A stretch of 64,000 nucleotides of DNA from Bacillus pumilus (GTDB taxonomy: Bacteria > Bacillota > Bacilli > Bacillales > Bacillaceae): positions 3,577,001-3,641,000 of the forward strand of contig NZ_CP101833.1 in assembly GCF_024498355.1 (NCBI RefSeq), written 5' to 3'. Under the pieces are notes generated by a model, which ran no database searches, was not told where the DNA came from, and worked only from the letters and a program-made list of their open reading frames with translations. A program made the translations under genes and the position numbers. Below are positions 53,998 to 63,418 of the stretch, piece by piece (positions within the stretch are counted from its first letter, which is position 1; the number at the start of each line of letters is the position of its first letter).

Positions 53998-54944
53998 GAA
54001 TCTCCTTTCCCTTTGATTTCTCTCACCTCCATTGGCAGCACAATTTGTTCAATCTGGCTGCGCTGCGCCTCATATTGCGGTGGCAGTTTCAATGCTTCAC
54101 CCATTGTTTCCACTGTTTCATCGTGTGCAAACCCTGGAGGATCGGTCGCAATTTCAAATAATATGCCGCCAAGCTCTCTAAAGTAAATGGCATTGAAGTA
54201 ATTTCTGTCTTGCACAGGTGTCACTTGGTACCCGTTTTGTGCAATATGTCTTTGCCAATCTAATTGATCCTGATCATCTGTTGCTCTCCATGCAATATGA
54301 TGTACAACCCCAACACCCATACGTCCTCGTGTAACAGGTGTCACTTTCACATCAATCACATTGCCAATTGCACCGAACGAACGAAATCTCACATAGTCCT
54401 CTTCTGCTCCAACTCGTTCAAGTCCCATCGTTTGCTCTAACAGCTGCATCGTTTGTTCCGGCTGCGATGTTAATAACACAGCTCCGCCAAACCCCTTTAT
54501 CGCTACATCTGATGTGACACCGTTAAATGTCCACTCATTTTGCTTTCCTTCCTTACGCTCTACAAGCTCAATCAATAAACCGTGTGGATCTTCAAATGAG
54601 AGAAAGGCTTCACCAAAGCGTTCAATGGTTTCATAAGAAATATCAAACTGCTTCAGACGTTCCTTCCAGAAAGAAAAAGCGCCTGTCGGGACAACATATG
54701 TTGTCACACCCACTTGACCTGCACCAATTTGCCCCTTTTGTGCGCCTGGCCAAGGGAAAAACGTCATAATGGTACCTGGAGATCCTCCTTCATTCCCAAA
54801 ATATAAGTGATATGTGCCTGGATCATCAAAATTGACGGTCTTCTTAACGAGACGTAATCCCAATACACCTGCATAAAAATCAACGTTCTCCTGAGGATGA
54901 CCAACAATTGCTGTAATATGGTGAATACCTTCTGTTTTCTTCAC
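53994..54944 (-). CDS. Ring-cleaving dioxygenase, MhqE/MhqO family (VOC)
   Basis: 316 residues from the GTG at 54944 (GAGGAGG nine bases ahead; the upstream ATG overlaps that site). Four VOC modules in two halves; metal-binding His in GIHHITAIVGH (about 6-16), His in GVVHHIAWRA (about 222) and Glu in GGILFEIATDPPG (about 270). Homologous to B. subtilis MhqA, MhqE and MhqO, thiol-dependent hydroquinone dioxygenases of the MhqR regulon. Its pairing with mhqD matches mhqED (yodED). First gene of the operon, behind an MhqR palindrome. Confidence 0.93.
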   Translation of the reverse strand: MKKTEGIHHITAIVGHPQENVDFYAGVLGLRLVKKTVNFDDPGTYHLYFGNEGGSPGTIMTFFPWPGAQKGQIGAGQVGVTTYVVPTGAFSFWKERLKQFDISYETIERFGEAFLSFEDPHGLLIELVERKEGKQNEWTFNGVTSDVAIKGFGGAVLLTSQPEQTMQLLEQTMGLERVGAEEDYVRFRSFGAIGNVIDVKVTPVTRGRMGVGVVHHIAWRATDDQDQLDWQRHIAQNGYQVTPVQDRNYFNAIYFRELGGILFEIATDPPGFAHDETVETMGEALKLPPQYEAQRSQIEQIVLPMEVREIKGKGDS

Positions 54945-55010
54945 TTCTAATGACCTCCTCATCATGAAGTAACAAACCTCTATTCATTATGACTTTGCTG
55001 ACGTCTTTAT

Positions 55011-55068
55011 ATTATCTCGAATTCGAGATATTAAACCAAAAAAATATATTTATCTCGAATTAAGGATA
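55011..55068 (-). promoter_or_regulatory. mhq operon promoter with MhqR operators
   Basis: TATCTCGAATTCGAGATA (55013-55030) is a perfect 18-base palindrome and matches the MhqR operator core known from B. subtilis. It lies between a minus-strand -35 TTGGTT (55039-55034) and -10 GATAAT (55016-55011), 17 bases apart. A second, imperfect copy (55051-55068; 14-15 of 18 positions) lies upstream. Confidence 0.88.
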
Positions 55069-55338
55069 AGATGTTTTTAAATAAATGTCAACGATTTTTG
55101 TTTTTCTTTTAAAAAAGCAGATCCGCTTTGCAATTGGCTGACCTGCTTTTCCTTGAATTTTGGAGCATTTTTTCTTTTTTAAATAGCCTTCCGCTACCTG
55201 AAACGCATCTTTTACCTTCACATTGACTTCATCATTCATTCTATCACGCTTTATAAATAATGATTCAATTGTTATGTATTCCATTTTAATATTTTATTGG
55301 TAAAATTATTGTAAAGGAAACTTTTTGGGGGAGATATT

Positions 55339-55806
55339 ATGGCTAATACATGCCCATACTGTGGCACAAATCTAAAAATGGAGACAGCTTTCTTTTTTTG
55401 TGATTTTTGCGATATGAAATTACCACTAGATCAGATTCAGAAAGACGGAGAAAGAATCCAGATAAACAACAGAGAAATCATTTCTGCCTATCTTAATATG
55501 ACAACTCCAGAATTGATGACATTTTCAACATGGGAGCTAATACTTCTTTTAAAAGAAGCTAGAAAAGTAAGAACTTCCTTTTACAAAAGAAATTTTGAGT
55601 CAAAAATTTCCAAGTGCACTCAAGAAGGGGATGAATTACTGCAGTCATATAAACTATCTACCAAAAAAATGTATGTAATCGAAAATATACTTAAGGTTCG
55701 GCTAGGTTATATCCCAGCAAATCTAAATAAATCATTCCTCAACAATTATAAAAAAAATATAGAAAACCCTAAATATAAAGCAAAAATGCTGATATGGGAA
55801 ACGTAA
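55339..55806 (+). CDS. Zinc-ribbon protein, unknown function
   Basis: 155 residues with an N-terminal four-Cys zinc ribbon, CPYCGTNL (residues 5-12) and CDFCDMKL (about 21-28), followed by a basic, mostly helical domain (TFSTWELILLLKEARKVRTS, about 65). GGGGGAG precedes the ATG by five bases. Markedly AT-rich (many AAA/ATA codons) compared with the ribosomal genes next door, which suggests recent acquisition. No similar gene sits between mhq and rpsR in B. subtilis. Function unknown. Confidence 0.75.
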   Translation: MANTCPYCGTNLKMETAFFFCDFCDMKLPLDQIQKDGERIQINNREIISAYLNMTTPELMTFSTWELILLLKEARKVRTSFYKRNFESKISKCTQEGDELLQSYKLSTKKMYVIENILKVRLGYIPANLNKSFLNNYKKNIENPKYKAKMLIWET

Positions 55807-55894
55807 TTAATATATTTTCACTTGATCAGTTTAAACTTTTAATATCTTTAAAGCTATGCATTAAATAGTCAGCAATTATTCATTTTATTTACTT

Positions 55895-55927
55895 AAAAAA
55901 GCGAAGAGCTCAAGGCTCTTCGCTTTT
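55895..55927 (-). terminator. Terminator of rpsF-ssbA-rpsR
   Basis: Minus strand AAAAGCGAAGAGC/GCTCTTCGCTTTTTT stem with T run, 12 bases past the rpsR stop. Confidence 0.92.
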
Positions 55928-55938
55928 AAGTCAACGAC

Positions 55939-56184
<246 letters not shown>

Positions 56185-56218
56185 TCACACCTTTCCTTTA
56201 GTCATTTTTCCAGATCAA

Positions 56219-56761
56219 TTAGAATGGCAAATCATCATCGGAGATGTCAATCGGTTTACCATCATTCGCAAATGGGTCATCATTGAAGCTATTTCCCTGA
56301 TTACGATTTTGGTTGTTTTGATTGCCATATGGATTTTGATTTGGTTCATTTCCGAATGGATTCTGATCGTTTTGGCTACCGCCATAATACTGGCCTCCGC
56401 TATTGCCACCGCCGCTGTATCCACCTGAACCAGCACCGCCGCTCTTAGGCTCAAGAAATTGAACACTTTCAGCTTGAACCTCTGTCACGAAGACACGCTG
56501 TCCTTGCTGATTTTCATAGTTTCTTGTCTGCAAACGACCGTCTACACCGGCAAGACTTCCTTTTTTCAAGAAATTAGCCACGTTCTCGGCTTGTCTTCTC
56601 CAAGTAACACAGTTAATGAAATCGGCTTCACGCTCTCCAGATTGATTCGTAAACGTACGATTCACAGCTAGAGTAAACGTGGCTACAGCCGCACCATTAG
56701 GCGTGTAGCGAAGCTCAGGGTCTTTTGTTAGTCTTCCGACCAATACAACACGGTTTAGCAT
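56219..56761 (-). CDS. ssbA: Single-stranded DNA-binding protein SsbA
   Basis: 180 residues. OB-fold domain (1-106) [37 protein letters not shown]; Gly/Asn/Gln-rich flexible linker (about 113-165); acidic C-terminal tip DISDDDLPF that recruits replication and repair proteins. B. subtilis SsbA is 172 residues; the linker is slightly longer here. Lies between rpsF and rpsR as in most Firmicutes. Confidence 0.98.
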   Translation of the reverse strand: MLNRVVLVGRLTKDPELRYTPNGAAVATFTLAVNRTFTNQSGEREADFINCVTWRRQAENVANFLKKGSLAGVDGRLQTRNYENQQGQRVFVTEVQAESVQFLEPKSGGAGSGGYSGGGNSGGQYYGGSQNDQNPFGNEPNQNPYGNQNNQNRNQGNSFNDDPFANDGKPIDISDDDLPF

Positions 56762-56797
56762 ATTGAAAGACCACCTTTAAATATATATTTCAATGAT

Positions 56798-57189
<392 letters not shown>

Positions 57190-57193
57190 GAAC

Positions 57194-58294
57194 TTATACA
57201 TTAAAACGGAAATGAATGACGTCTCCATCTTTCACTTCGTATTCTTTACCTTCTAAACGAACTTTCCCTGCCTCTTTCGCAGCAGACATGCTTCCGCCAG
57301 CCAGTAAATCCTCATAAGCCACGGTTTCAGCACGAATAAATCCACGCTCGAAGTCAGTATGAATGATGCCGGCACATTCTGGCGCCTTCATTCCTTTTTT
57401 AAATGTCCAAGCGCGTACCTCTTGTTCACCTGCTGTAAAATACGTAGCTAAGCCAAGAAGTGAATAAGACGCTTTGATCAGCTGATCTAGTCCTGATTCT
57501 TTGATACCAAGCTCTTCAAGGAACATCTGCTTCTCTTCTCCTTCTAGCTCTGCAATTTCAGACTCGATCTTAGCACAAACGATGATCACTTCAGCGTTTT
57601 CGCCAGATGCAAACTCACGAATTTGCTGCACATATTCGTTGCCGTCCTGATCCGCTACTTCGTCCTCACTCACATTCGCTACATAAAGAACTGGTTTAGA
57701 TGTGAGTAAATGAAGCTGTTTCACAAGCTTCTGCTGCTCATCTGTAAATTCTACAGATCTTGCCGATTTCCCAGCTTCAAATGCGTCCTTTAGCTTCGAC
57801 AAAATATCAAATTCAGCTACAGCTTCCTTGTCCTTTTGTTTCGCTAGCTTACTCACACGAGTCAAACGCTTTTCAACCGTTTCTAAATCAGCCAAAATCA
57901 ATTCTAGATTAATGGTTTCGATATCTGATACAGGGTCAACCTTACCTGATACGTGTGTAATATTATCATCTGCAAAGGCTCTCACCACGTGACAGATCGC
58001 ATCTACTTGGCGAATGTGCGAAAGAAATTTATTCCCTAAACCTTCACCTTTAGATGCACCTTTGACAATACCGGCAATATCAGTAAATTCAAAAGCAGTC
58101 GGAACTGTCTTTTTTGGCTGCACCAATTCTGTTAGTTTTTGCAAACGCTCGTCTGGAACCTCTACAATTCCGACGTTTGGATCAATGGTACAAAACGGAT
58201 AGTTAGCAGACTCCGCTCCAGCCTGTGTAATTGCATTAAATAGCGTTGACTTCCCGACGTTAGGTAAGCCAACAATACCAGCTGTTAAAGCCAT
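57194..58294 (-). CDS. ychF: Ribosome-associated Obg-family ATPase YchF (YyaF)
   Basis: 366 residues. G1 GLPNVGKST (about 8-16), G3 DIAGIVKGASKGEG, and NVSEDE in place of the canonical NKxD, the change that makes YchF prefer ATP. Coiled-coil insert (about 135-200) and C-terminal TGS domain (about 280-366; FKVGMKAPE-like start and GDVIHFRFNV end). Linked to translation and oxidative-stress response (OLA1/YchF). Directly upstream of rpsF, as in B. subtilis. Confidence 0.97.
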   Translation of the reverse strand: MALTAGIVGLPNVGKSTLFNAITQAGAESANYPFCTIDPNVGIVEVPDERLQKLTELVQPKKTVPTAFEFTDIAGIVKGASKGEGLGNKFLSHIRQVDAICHVVRAFADDNITHVSGKVDPVSDIETINLELILADLETVEKRLTRVSKLAKQKDKEAVAEFDILSKLKDAFEAGKSARSVEFTDEQQKLVKQLHLLTSKPVLYVANVSEDEVADQDGNEYVQQIREFASGENAEVIIVCAKIESEIAELEGEEKQMFLEELGIKESGLDQLIKASYSLLGLATYFTAGEQEVRAWTFKKGMKAPECAGIIHTDFERGFIRAETVAYEDLLAGGSMSAAKEAGKVRLEGKEYEVKDGDVIHFRFNV

Positions 58295-58491
58295 TCTTTC
58301 ATCTCCTCTATATCAAACGTGCTCGTTATACTGCGTAATATGAACCTAGAGCAATTATAAGTAGGTTTACATGAAAAGACAAGCTAACCATCATGCATTT
58401 TCAATAGAAGAAACAGCAACAAAAAGAGTAAATCAGAGCTCCAAAAGCAGAAATTGCACCTGTTTCTCCTGTACAATATACAAATTTAATC

Positions 58492-58532
58492 AAAAAAGCA
58501 TGAGGCCTACTAAGCAGTTGGCTCCTCATGCT
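58492..58532 (-). terminator. Terminator of yyzM
   Basis: Minus strand AGCATGAGG/CCTCATGCT stem with a T run. The yyzM stop codon lies in the loop. Confidence 0.85.
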
Positions 58533-58716
58533 TGACAAGAATTTTCTTCATTTTTCGTTCAAAATCTCTTCTTGGAATCATCACGCTGTGCCCGCAGCCT
58601 TCGCATTTAATGCGAATATCCATGCCCAAACGAATCACCTTCCACCGATTGGCACCACATGGATGGGGTTTTTTCATTTCAACTACGTCATGTAACCCAA
58701 ACGCTTTGTCTGCCAT
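58510..58716 (-). CDS. yyzM: DUF951 protein YyzM
   Basis: 68 residues with the DUF951 pattern: DVVEMKKPHPCGANRWKV (residues 10-27), IRLGMDIRIKCEGCGHSVMI with a CxxC, and RRDFERK. A small OB/beta protein that may bind zinc through Cys20, the CEGC pair and a His. Conserved next to ychF in Bacillaceae. Function unknown. Confidence 0.92.
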   Translation of the reverse strand: MADKAFGLHDVVEMKKPHPCGANRWKVIRLGMDIRIKCEGCGHSVMIPRRDFERKMKKILVKHEEPTA

Positions 58717-59010
58717 CAGCCTTCACCTCTCTTGCTCACTTCATTGAATCTATTGTACAAAAAAACGACGATGAAGGGCAATGCATAAAATAAAGAGCCT
58801 CTTCATTCGTCAATCCAGTTCTTTACTTATAGAAAAAACCCTTCTTTTAGATCATTTTATTTGTGACCAATAGTTACTTAAACTCCGCTTTTTTTCAATA
58901 TTGTCACAAACGCTGTAGGTCAAAAGGTTTTTATTGGTAGAACGCTGTGGTTTTTCCATATTTTTTGATTTATGATATCTGCATAAATGTTATGTGAGGG
59001 AGCAGGTACG

Positions 59011-60330
59011 ATGGTCAATCGAAAGGATAGATTAACTGATAAAGAATATAAAATCATATCCGATCATGCTGGAGACATAGACAATTACCAGCAGCACCAT
59101 ACGATAGAAATAGGTCAGCAAACGCTCACTGTCCACGATTTTCTAAAGATCGATCATAAATTATATGGTTTAATGATGCAGCAGGAACATTCAGACGAAT
59201 TCATCGTTGCTTTTCACTGTCCGCTGCCAAATAAAATGACAGTCACATCATCACAAGATGTGCAAACAGCGGCACAATCATTGCTCAAAACAGATTATGC
59301 CTACCCAATTGAAAGAAAGTCCCTAGCTGGGAATCAAGAACATGTCTTTTTTAAAGGGAAGGAATACATAGAACAAATCTGTCAGAAGCACCCTAATGTA
59401 GCCATTCATCTCACTGGACAAGCCCTTGCCGGTGCTGTTTGTGCTTATATTGCAACAGAACAGCCAGCTGTCAAAAAATCCGTCACCTTTGATAGTCCAA
59501 ATATATGGAGCAGCCTGCCGCCTTCGATTCAGCAAAAGGCGCTGCAAGGTAAATATACTCATGTTCTCACTGAATATATTCAGCCTACTCATTACCTAGG
59601 TTTACTCAATCGTCACGATCATGGGATTGGACAAGTCAAATACACCGTACCGCCTCGGGAGCAAGGCTCGGTCCAAGAATCCATTCAATATAAACAAAGG
59701 GAAATTGACACCTTTTTAAAATCAGCCTTTGCTTCTATGAATATAGAATGGAACGAATCATTTGATACAAATGCATTTTTAGCTCTCGTTTCAGGAGATA
59801 CAAAGCCGAATGGTTATTTATTCCATCCGAATGGAACCGCTCGTATTTTAGATGAACAGCTTGATCACAATACGAGTTTTACAGCGATGCTTTTGCAAGA
59901 AATTCATTCAGGCCGTGCATATGCACAAAGCGGTCTTGAAATTATCATAAAATCCCATTTACTAAAAAATTCATCTTATGATCTACAAAGCATTATTGAG
60001 CATGAGGTACAAACTGTATTTGAGAAAATCGATGGAATCGATGAAAGTGTAAAAGAAGCCGTCCACCATGTAAAACAAGAGCTCAAAGGACTTGTCGGTT
60101 TTGGCCACTATGATTTATTAAGTCATACAGATGTAGAAGCACTGTTAGAGGAAGTACGGATGGAGCAGCATCATTCATCCTTTTATTCACATGAAAAACA
60201 ATTGAATGCCTTGTACACCCTTAGAGATTATGAACAAGAACTTTCCACCCTTTCAAGACATCTCTACACAATGGGTGATGACTATGCCAAGGCAGATAGA
60301 CGCCTTGCGTTGCAAATGGGTATTCATTAA
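59011..60330 (+). CDS. Lipase-like protein with lost nucleophile, fused to a helical C-terminal region
   Basis: 439 residues from the ATG at 59011 (GAGGGAG eight bases ahead). The first ~220 residues follow a class-3 lipase/DUF2974-like pattern: VAIHLTGQALAGAVCAYIATEQP (about residues 126-148; quoted in part, elbow TGQALAGA) stands where enzymes have TGHSLGGA, so the catalytic Ser is Ala; then VTFDSPNIW and a loop HDHGIGQV where the acid and His would lie. The C-terminal ~200 residues are helical (HEVQTVFEKIDGIDESVKEA, QLNALYTLRDYEQEL). No signal peptide. The next gene is a small helical protein 15 bases away. The architecture recalls lipase-first 'reverse LXG' proteins of type VII secretion, but this is inference. 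Confidence 0.7.
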   Translation: MVNRKDRLTDKEYKIISDHAGDIDNYQQHHTIEIGQQTLTVHDFLKIDHKLYGLMMQQEHSDEFIVAFHCPLPNKMTVTSSQDVQTAAQSLLKTDYAYPIERKSLAGNQEHVFFKGKEYIEQICQKHPNVAIHLTGQALAGAVCAYIATEQPAVKKSVTFDSPNIWSSLPPSIQQKALQGKYTHVLTEYIQPTHYLGLLNRHDHGIGQVKYTVPPREQGSVQESIQYKQREIDTFLKSAFASMNIEWNESFDTNAFLALVSGDTKPNGYLFHPNGTARILDEQLDHNTSFTAMLLQEIHSGRAYAQSGLEIIIKSHLLKNSSYDLQSIIEHEVQTVFEKIDGIDESVKEAVHHVKQELKGLVGFGHYDLLSHTDVEALLEEVRMEQHHSSFYSHEKQLNALYTLRDYEQELSTLSRHLYTMGDDYAKADRRLALQMGIH

Positions 60331-60345
60331 GAAAGGAGCCGCCAA

Positions 60346-60756
60346 ATGGTCAATCAAAATAAACCTCCTAGTGACGCCCAGCGTTTCTTGCAAAATGTGA
60401 GCGCTCGCCGCTCCATGTCTGTATTCGAAAATCAATCTGCACCCCAAACACAATCGCAATCTCCTGAAGAAATCGCCGCCATTCAGGCTATACGCAGAGA
60501 AGGACAGCGAAAGGATCTAAAGCGACTGCTGAAAATGCGGCTTCATGACGAATTAGCAAACACTCGCGTGCACTTGGAGTATCAGCTGTCCAAAACAGAA
60601 GACATGTTGAACCAAACAACCATTGTCAAACAGCATTTATCCCAGCATTTAAAAGGACAAGCCATCTCAGAATTAGAGGAGCGCATTCAGCGTCTTCAGC
60701 AAATGCCTGTATATGATGATATCAAAGACGCTATCGATTCAATTCGGATAAAATAA
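60346..60756 (+). CDS. Small helical partner protein, unknown function
   Basis: 136 residues. Flexible Pro/Gln/Ser-rich N-terminus (to about 45) followed by a long charged helix or coiled coil (RREGQRKDLKRLLKMRLHDE and LEYQLSKTEDMLNQTTIVKQ) and a short C-terminal helix. AAAGGAG stands seven bases before the ATG. It begins MVNQ, much like MVNR of the upstream gene, and the two are co-transcribed. A chaperone or structural partner of the lipase-like protein is the simplest guess; no family is recognised. Confidence 0.7.
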   Translation: MVNQNKPPSDAQRFLQNVSARRSMSVFENQSAPQTQSQSPEEIAAIQAIRREGQRKDLKRLLKMRLHDELANTRVHLEYQLSKTEDMLNQTTIVKQHLSQHLKGQAISELEERIQRLQQMPVYDDIKDAIDSIRIK

Positions 60757-60788
60757 GCACTTTTCTTACGAAGAGAGGTGCTTATTTT
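60751..60788. terminator. Bidirectional terminator
   Basis: AAATAAGCAC/GTGCTTATTTT inverted repeat with inner CTT/AAG pairing between convergent genes. Confidence 0.8.
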
Positions 60789-61831
60789 GTTTTATCAATA
60801 TAATTTTTAGCCCGGAAAAATATCTTTTTACTTAAAATCGGATATAGCATTAAACAGACGAGTAAATAAAGATTCAACAAACTATAGATCGGATACAAGA
60901 AAGCAATCAAATCGGCAAATCCAAGAGATGTTAAAGGCGCCATCAAAAGAAGCATGACAAACACAATCAACCAGCGAGGCATTCTTACAACAGAGAGCAT
61001 CCGGCTGGATAAACCAAATAAACCAGCGGCTGTCGTCGTATAAATCGCTAGACAAAGGACGACTGTCATAAACACAAACAATGACGTCGGCGCCCCCTCT
61101 AATACTGTAAACAAAGGAATTCCCTCTGCTGAAAGACTTCCAGAAATATCAACCAGTATTTCGTTATACACATAAGAGATCACACCAAAAATCAGACCAC
61201 TTAATATGCTCGCCACCTTGGCTTCTCCGAGCCCCTTCATTTCTTTCCCAACAGAAGACAGCACTGCAACAACAGATAATATATTCAAAGAGGCAAAGAC
61301 AATACTGGCTGGCCAATTGTACTGCTGCCCAAAATCAATCCTCCACATATGATCATGATTCATATAATAAAAAACAAACGCATAGATGAGCCCCGCCACC
61401 AAAATTGGTATAATGAAAGCATTCACTGATAAGAGCCCTTTCACATCCCAGAAAAAAATCATAAATGAAAAAAAACAAAACGCACCGATGCCAACCCAAA
61501 ATGGTACATGATACATCTCAAGTGTAACCCCGCCACCGGCAATCATGACCGTAGTTGTCGTGAATAAATAAAGAACGATTAAAATGTCATACACCTTAGC
61601 CAGCCATGGTCCTACCAGTCGCTCTAACACTGGCACAAAGTGATCGGCACGCACCTCATAACTGATTTTTAACACCACATAGGTAGACAGCATAAACATC
61701 AATGTAAACAGGAGAATGGCTAGTCCACTATCAATGCCAAAAAACTGCCAAATTTCTTGGCCGGAAGCATATCCCGCTCCTATTAAGCTTCCTAAAATTA
61801 AAAGCGTCCACCTTGAACCAGCCTTCCACAC
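60782..61831 (-). CDS. yyaD: YkvI/YyaD-like membrane transporter homologue
   Basis: 349 residues from the GTG at 61831, which has GAGGTG six bases ahead (ATG at 61837 is possible). Ten to eleven membrane helices. ILGSLIGAGYASGQEIWQFF (about 13-32) holds the helix-breaking GAGYASGQE motif of the YkvI family, related to APC-superfamily (LeuT-fold) transporters. B. subtilis YyaD lies in the same interval between yyaC and ychF. Substrate unknown. Divergent from yyaC with 78 bases between starts. Confidence 0.82.
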   Translation of the reverse strand: MWKAGSRWTLLILGSLIGAGYASGQEIWQFFGIDSGLAILLFTLMFMLSTYVVLKISYEVRADHFVPVLERLVGPWLAKVYDILIVLYLFTTTTVMIAGGGVTLEMYHVPFWVGIGAFCFFSFMIFFWDVKGLLSVNAFIIPILVAGLIYAFVFYYMNHDHMWRIDFGQQYNWPASIVFASLNILSVVAVLSSVGKEMKGLGEAKVASILSGLIFGVISYVYNEILVDISGSLSAEGIPLFTVLEGAPTSLFVFMTVVLCLAIYTTTAAGLFGLSSRMLSVVRMPRWLIVFVMLLLMAPLTSLGFADLIAFLYPIYSLLNLYLLVCLMLYPILSKKIFFRAKNYIDKTK

Positions 61832-61909
61832 AATCATCACCTCATAGGTATAGAATTAAGCTTGTTTCCGTATACTGTTACTAACTACTATGACAAGGAA
61901 GTGAGACCT

Positions 61910-62536
61910 ATGAATAGCAAGAACGGTCTTTTTTTAAGAAATAGGGTGAAAGAATACGTGTCCCATACGGATACAAATGCCATTCAACAGCTTAAAAGTA
62001 TTTTATTCTCGCATCTTCAGAAAGCAGAAAAAAGACCCGTTGCCATCGTTTGTATTGGAACAGACCGCTCAACTGGCGACTCTCTAGGTCCACTTGTTGG
62101 CACAAAGCTTTCAGGTCTGGAATTGAAAAAGCTTCATGTATACGGAACGCTCTCTGACCCAGTGCATGCGGTCAATTTAAAAGAAAAGCTCGCTGAAATT
62201 GAACAAGCTCATAAACATCCGTTTATTGTAGCTGTTGATGCCTGTTTAGGAAGAGTGAAAAGTGTAGGTTCCTTTCAGATTGGAGATGGGCCGTTAAAGC
62301 CTGGGGCAGGTGTGCAAAAGGAGCTGCCAGAGGTAGGAGATATTCATATCAATGGGATTGTCAACGTGAGCGGTTTTATGGAATACTTCGTTCTCCAAAA
62401 TACACGTCTTCACCTTGTCATGTCTATGGCCAATACACTTTCTGAAAGTCTATCTCACATTGATCAAATGGATTGGACGAGAGAAAAAAGCCGATCTCTC
62501 TTCACCCCTATTCAAAATATCACTGGGAGAATATAA
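61910..62536 (+). CDS. yyaC: YyaC, DUF1256 spore-associated protease-like protein
   Basis: 208 residues from the ATG at 61910 (AAGGAAGTG ahead; frame open to 61862). DUF1256/YyaC family, related to GPR-type germination and hydrogenase-maturation proteases: VAIVCIGTDRSTGDSLGPLVG (about 46-66; conserved Asp pair), HVYGTLSDPVHAVNL, VDACLGRVKSVGSF and GIVNVSGFMEYFVLQNTRL. In B. subtilis it is expressed in the forespore. Convergent with spo0J, as there. Confidence 0.93.
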   Translation: MNSKNGLFLRNRVKEYVSHTDTNAIQQLKSILFSHLQKAEKRPVAIVCIGTDRSTGDSLGPLVGTKLSGLELKKLHVYGTLSDPVHAVNLKEKLAEIEQAHKHPFIVAVDACLGRVKSVGSFQIGDGPLKPGAGVQKELPEVGDIHINGIVNVSGFMEYFVLQNTRLHLVMSMANTLSESLSHIDQMDWTREKSRSLFTPIQNITGRI

Positions 62537-62566
62537 AAAAGACCATCTCTCGTATCAAGATGGTCA
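62536..62566 (-). terminator. Terminator of soj-spo0J
   Basis: Minus strand GACCATCT/AGATGGTC stem followed by six T. The spo0J stop codon touches the stem. Confidence 0.88.
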
Positions 62567-63418
62567 CTCTGAGGATTCTCTCGCAGAAAGCAATTCAAGA
62601 ATTCTGTCTAAATCTTCGTTTGAGAGAAATTCAATCTCAATTTTCCCTTTTTTCTTCTGTTTCTTGATCGTAACTGGAGTACCAAAGTAATGTTGTAAGA
62701 AAGACTCTCTTTCTTTCAACACTCGATCCTTTGGTGCTTCTTTTTTCTTTGTTTCACGTGGAACATTTTCGTTTAATTGCTGAACAAGTTTCTCAACCTG
62801 ACGTACATTTAACCCTTCATCCACGATTTTCTTTACCAATGGCGCCAGCTTCTTTTTGTTTTTCAAACTAAGCAGCGTGCGTCCATGTCCCATTGATAAC
62901 GTTCCATCGGCAATTAACTCTTGTACTTCATCTGGTAATGTCAATAGACGAAGGTGGTTCGCAATATGTGGTCTGCTCTTACCTAATCGCTTCGCTAATT
63001 CCTCTTGAGTCACACTTAAGTGATCTAGCAAGGAAGCATAGGCTTCCGCTTCCTCTAATGGAGATAAATCCTCGCGCTGTAAGTTTTCTAAAAGGGCAAT
63101 CTCTCTCATCAGCGTTTCTGAAAATTCTCTGACGATCGCAGGAATCGTTGTCAGACCAGCTTGTTGTGCTGCTCGGAATCGGCGCTCACCTGCTACAATG
63201 TCATATCCTTTAATTGATTTTCGGACAATGATCGGCTGTAAAACACCGTGCTGCTGAATCGACTCTTTGAGATCGGATAATGCATCCTCGTCGAACGTTT
63301 TTCTTGGCTGATACGGGTTCGGACGCAGATCCTTCATTTTGATCTCTTCGACAGTTTCTTCATTTGAATCTACGTTGTTAAATAGTGCATTAATACCCTT
63401 TCCAAGACCTTTAGCCAT
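62564..63418 (-). CDS. spo0J: Chromosome partitioning protein Spo0J (ParB)
   Basis: 284 residues from MAKGLGKG (63418); an ATG two codons earlier is also possible. ParB CTPase domain with NPYQPRK and GERRFRAA (C-box), helix-turn-helix domain [22 protein letters not shown], and C-terminal dimerisation domain. Binds parS, slides as a CTP clamp and loads SMC. Start overlaps the soj end. A parS site lies within its own coding sequence, as in B. subtilis. Confidence 0.98.
   Translation of the reverse strand: MAKGLGKGINALFNNVDSNEETVEEIKMKDLRPNPYQPRKTFDEDALSDLKESIQQHGVLQPIIVRKSIKGYDIVAGERRFRAAQQAGLTTIPAIVREFSETLMREIALLENLQREDLSPLEEAEAYASLLDHLSVTQEELAKRLGKSRPHIANHLRLLTLPDEVQELIADGTLSMGHGRTLLSLKNKKKLAPLVKKIVDEGLNVRQVEKLVQQLNENVPRETKKKEAPKDRVLKERESFLQHYFGTPVTIKKQKKKGKIEIEFLSNEDLDRILELLSARESSE
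62750..62765. other. parS: parS site inside spo0J
   Basis: TGTTTCACGTGGAACA, identical to the site at 4964-4979, lies within the spo0J coding region, the same place as the strong 359-degree parS of B. subtilis. Confidence 0.94.

Noticed and set aside
55060..55284. 74-residue minus-strand frame upstream of the mhq operon
   Set aside because: No ribosome site before either Met, and its 3' end runs across the second MhqR-like operator. Treated as chance.
61840..61909. Possible SigF/SigG promoter for yyaC
   Set aside because: GTATA is followed 16 bases later by CGTATACTG, which does not fit the -10 consensus well enough, although forespore expression is known for the B. subtilis gene.
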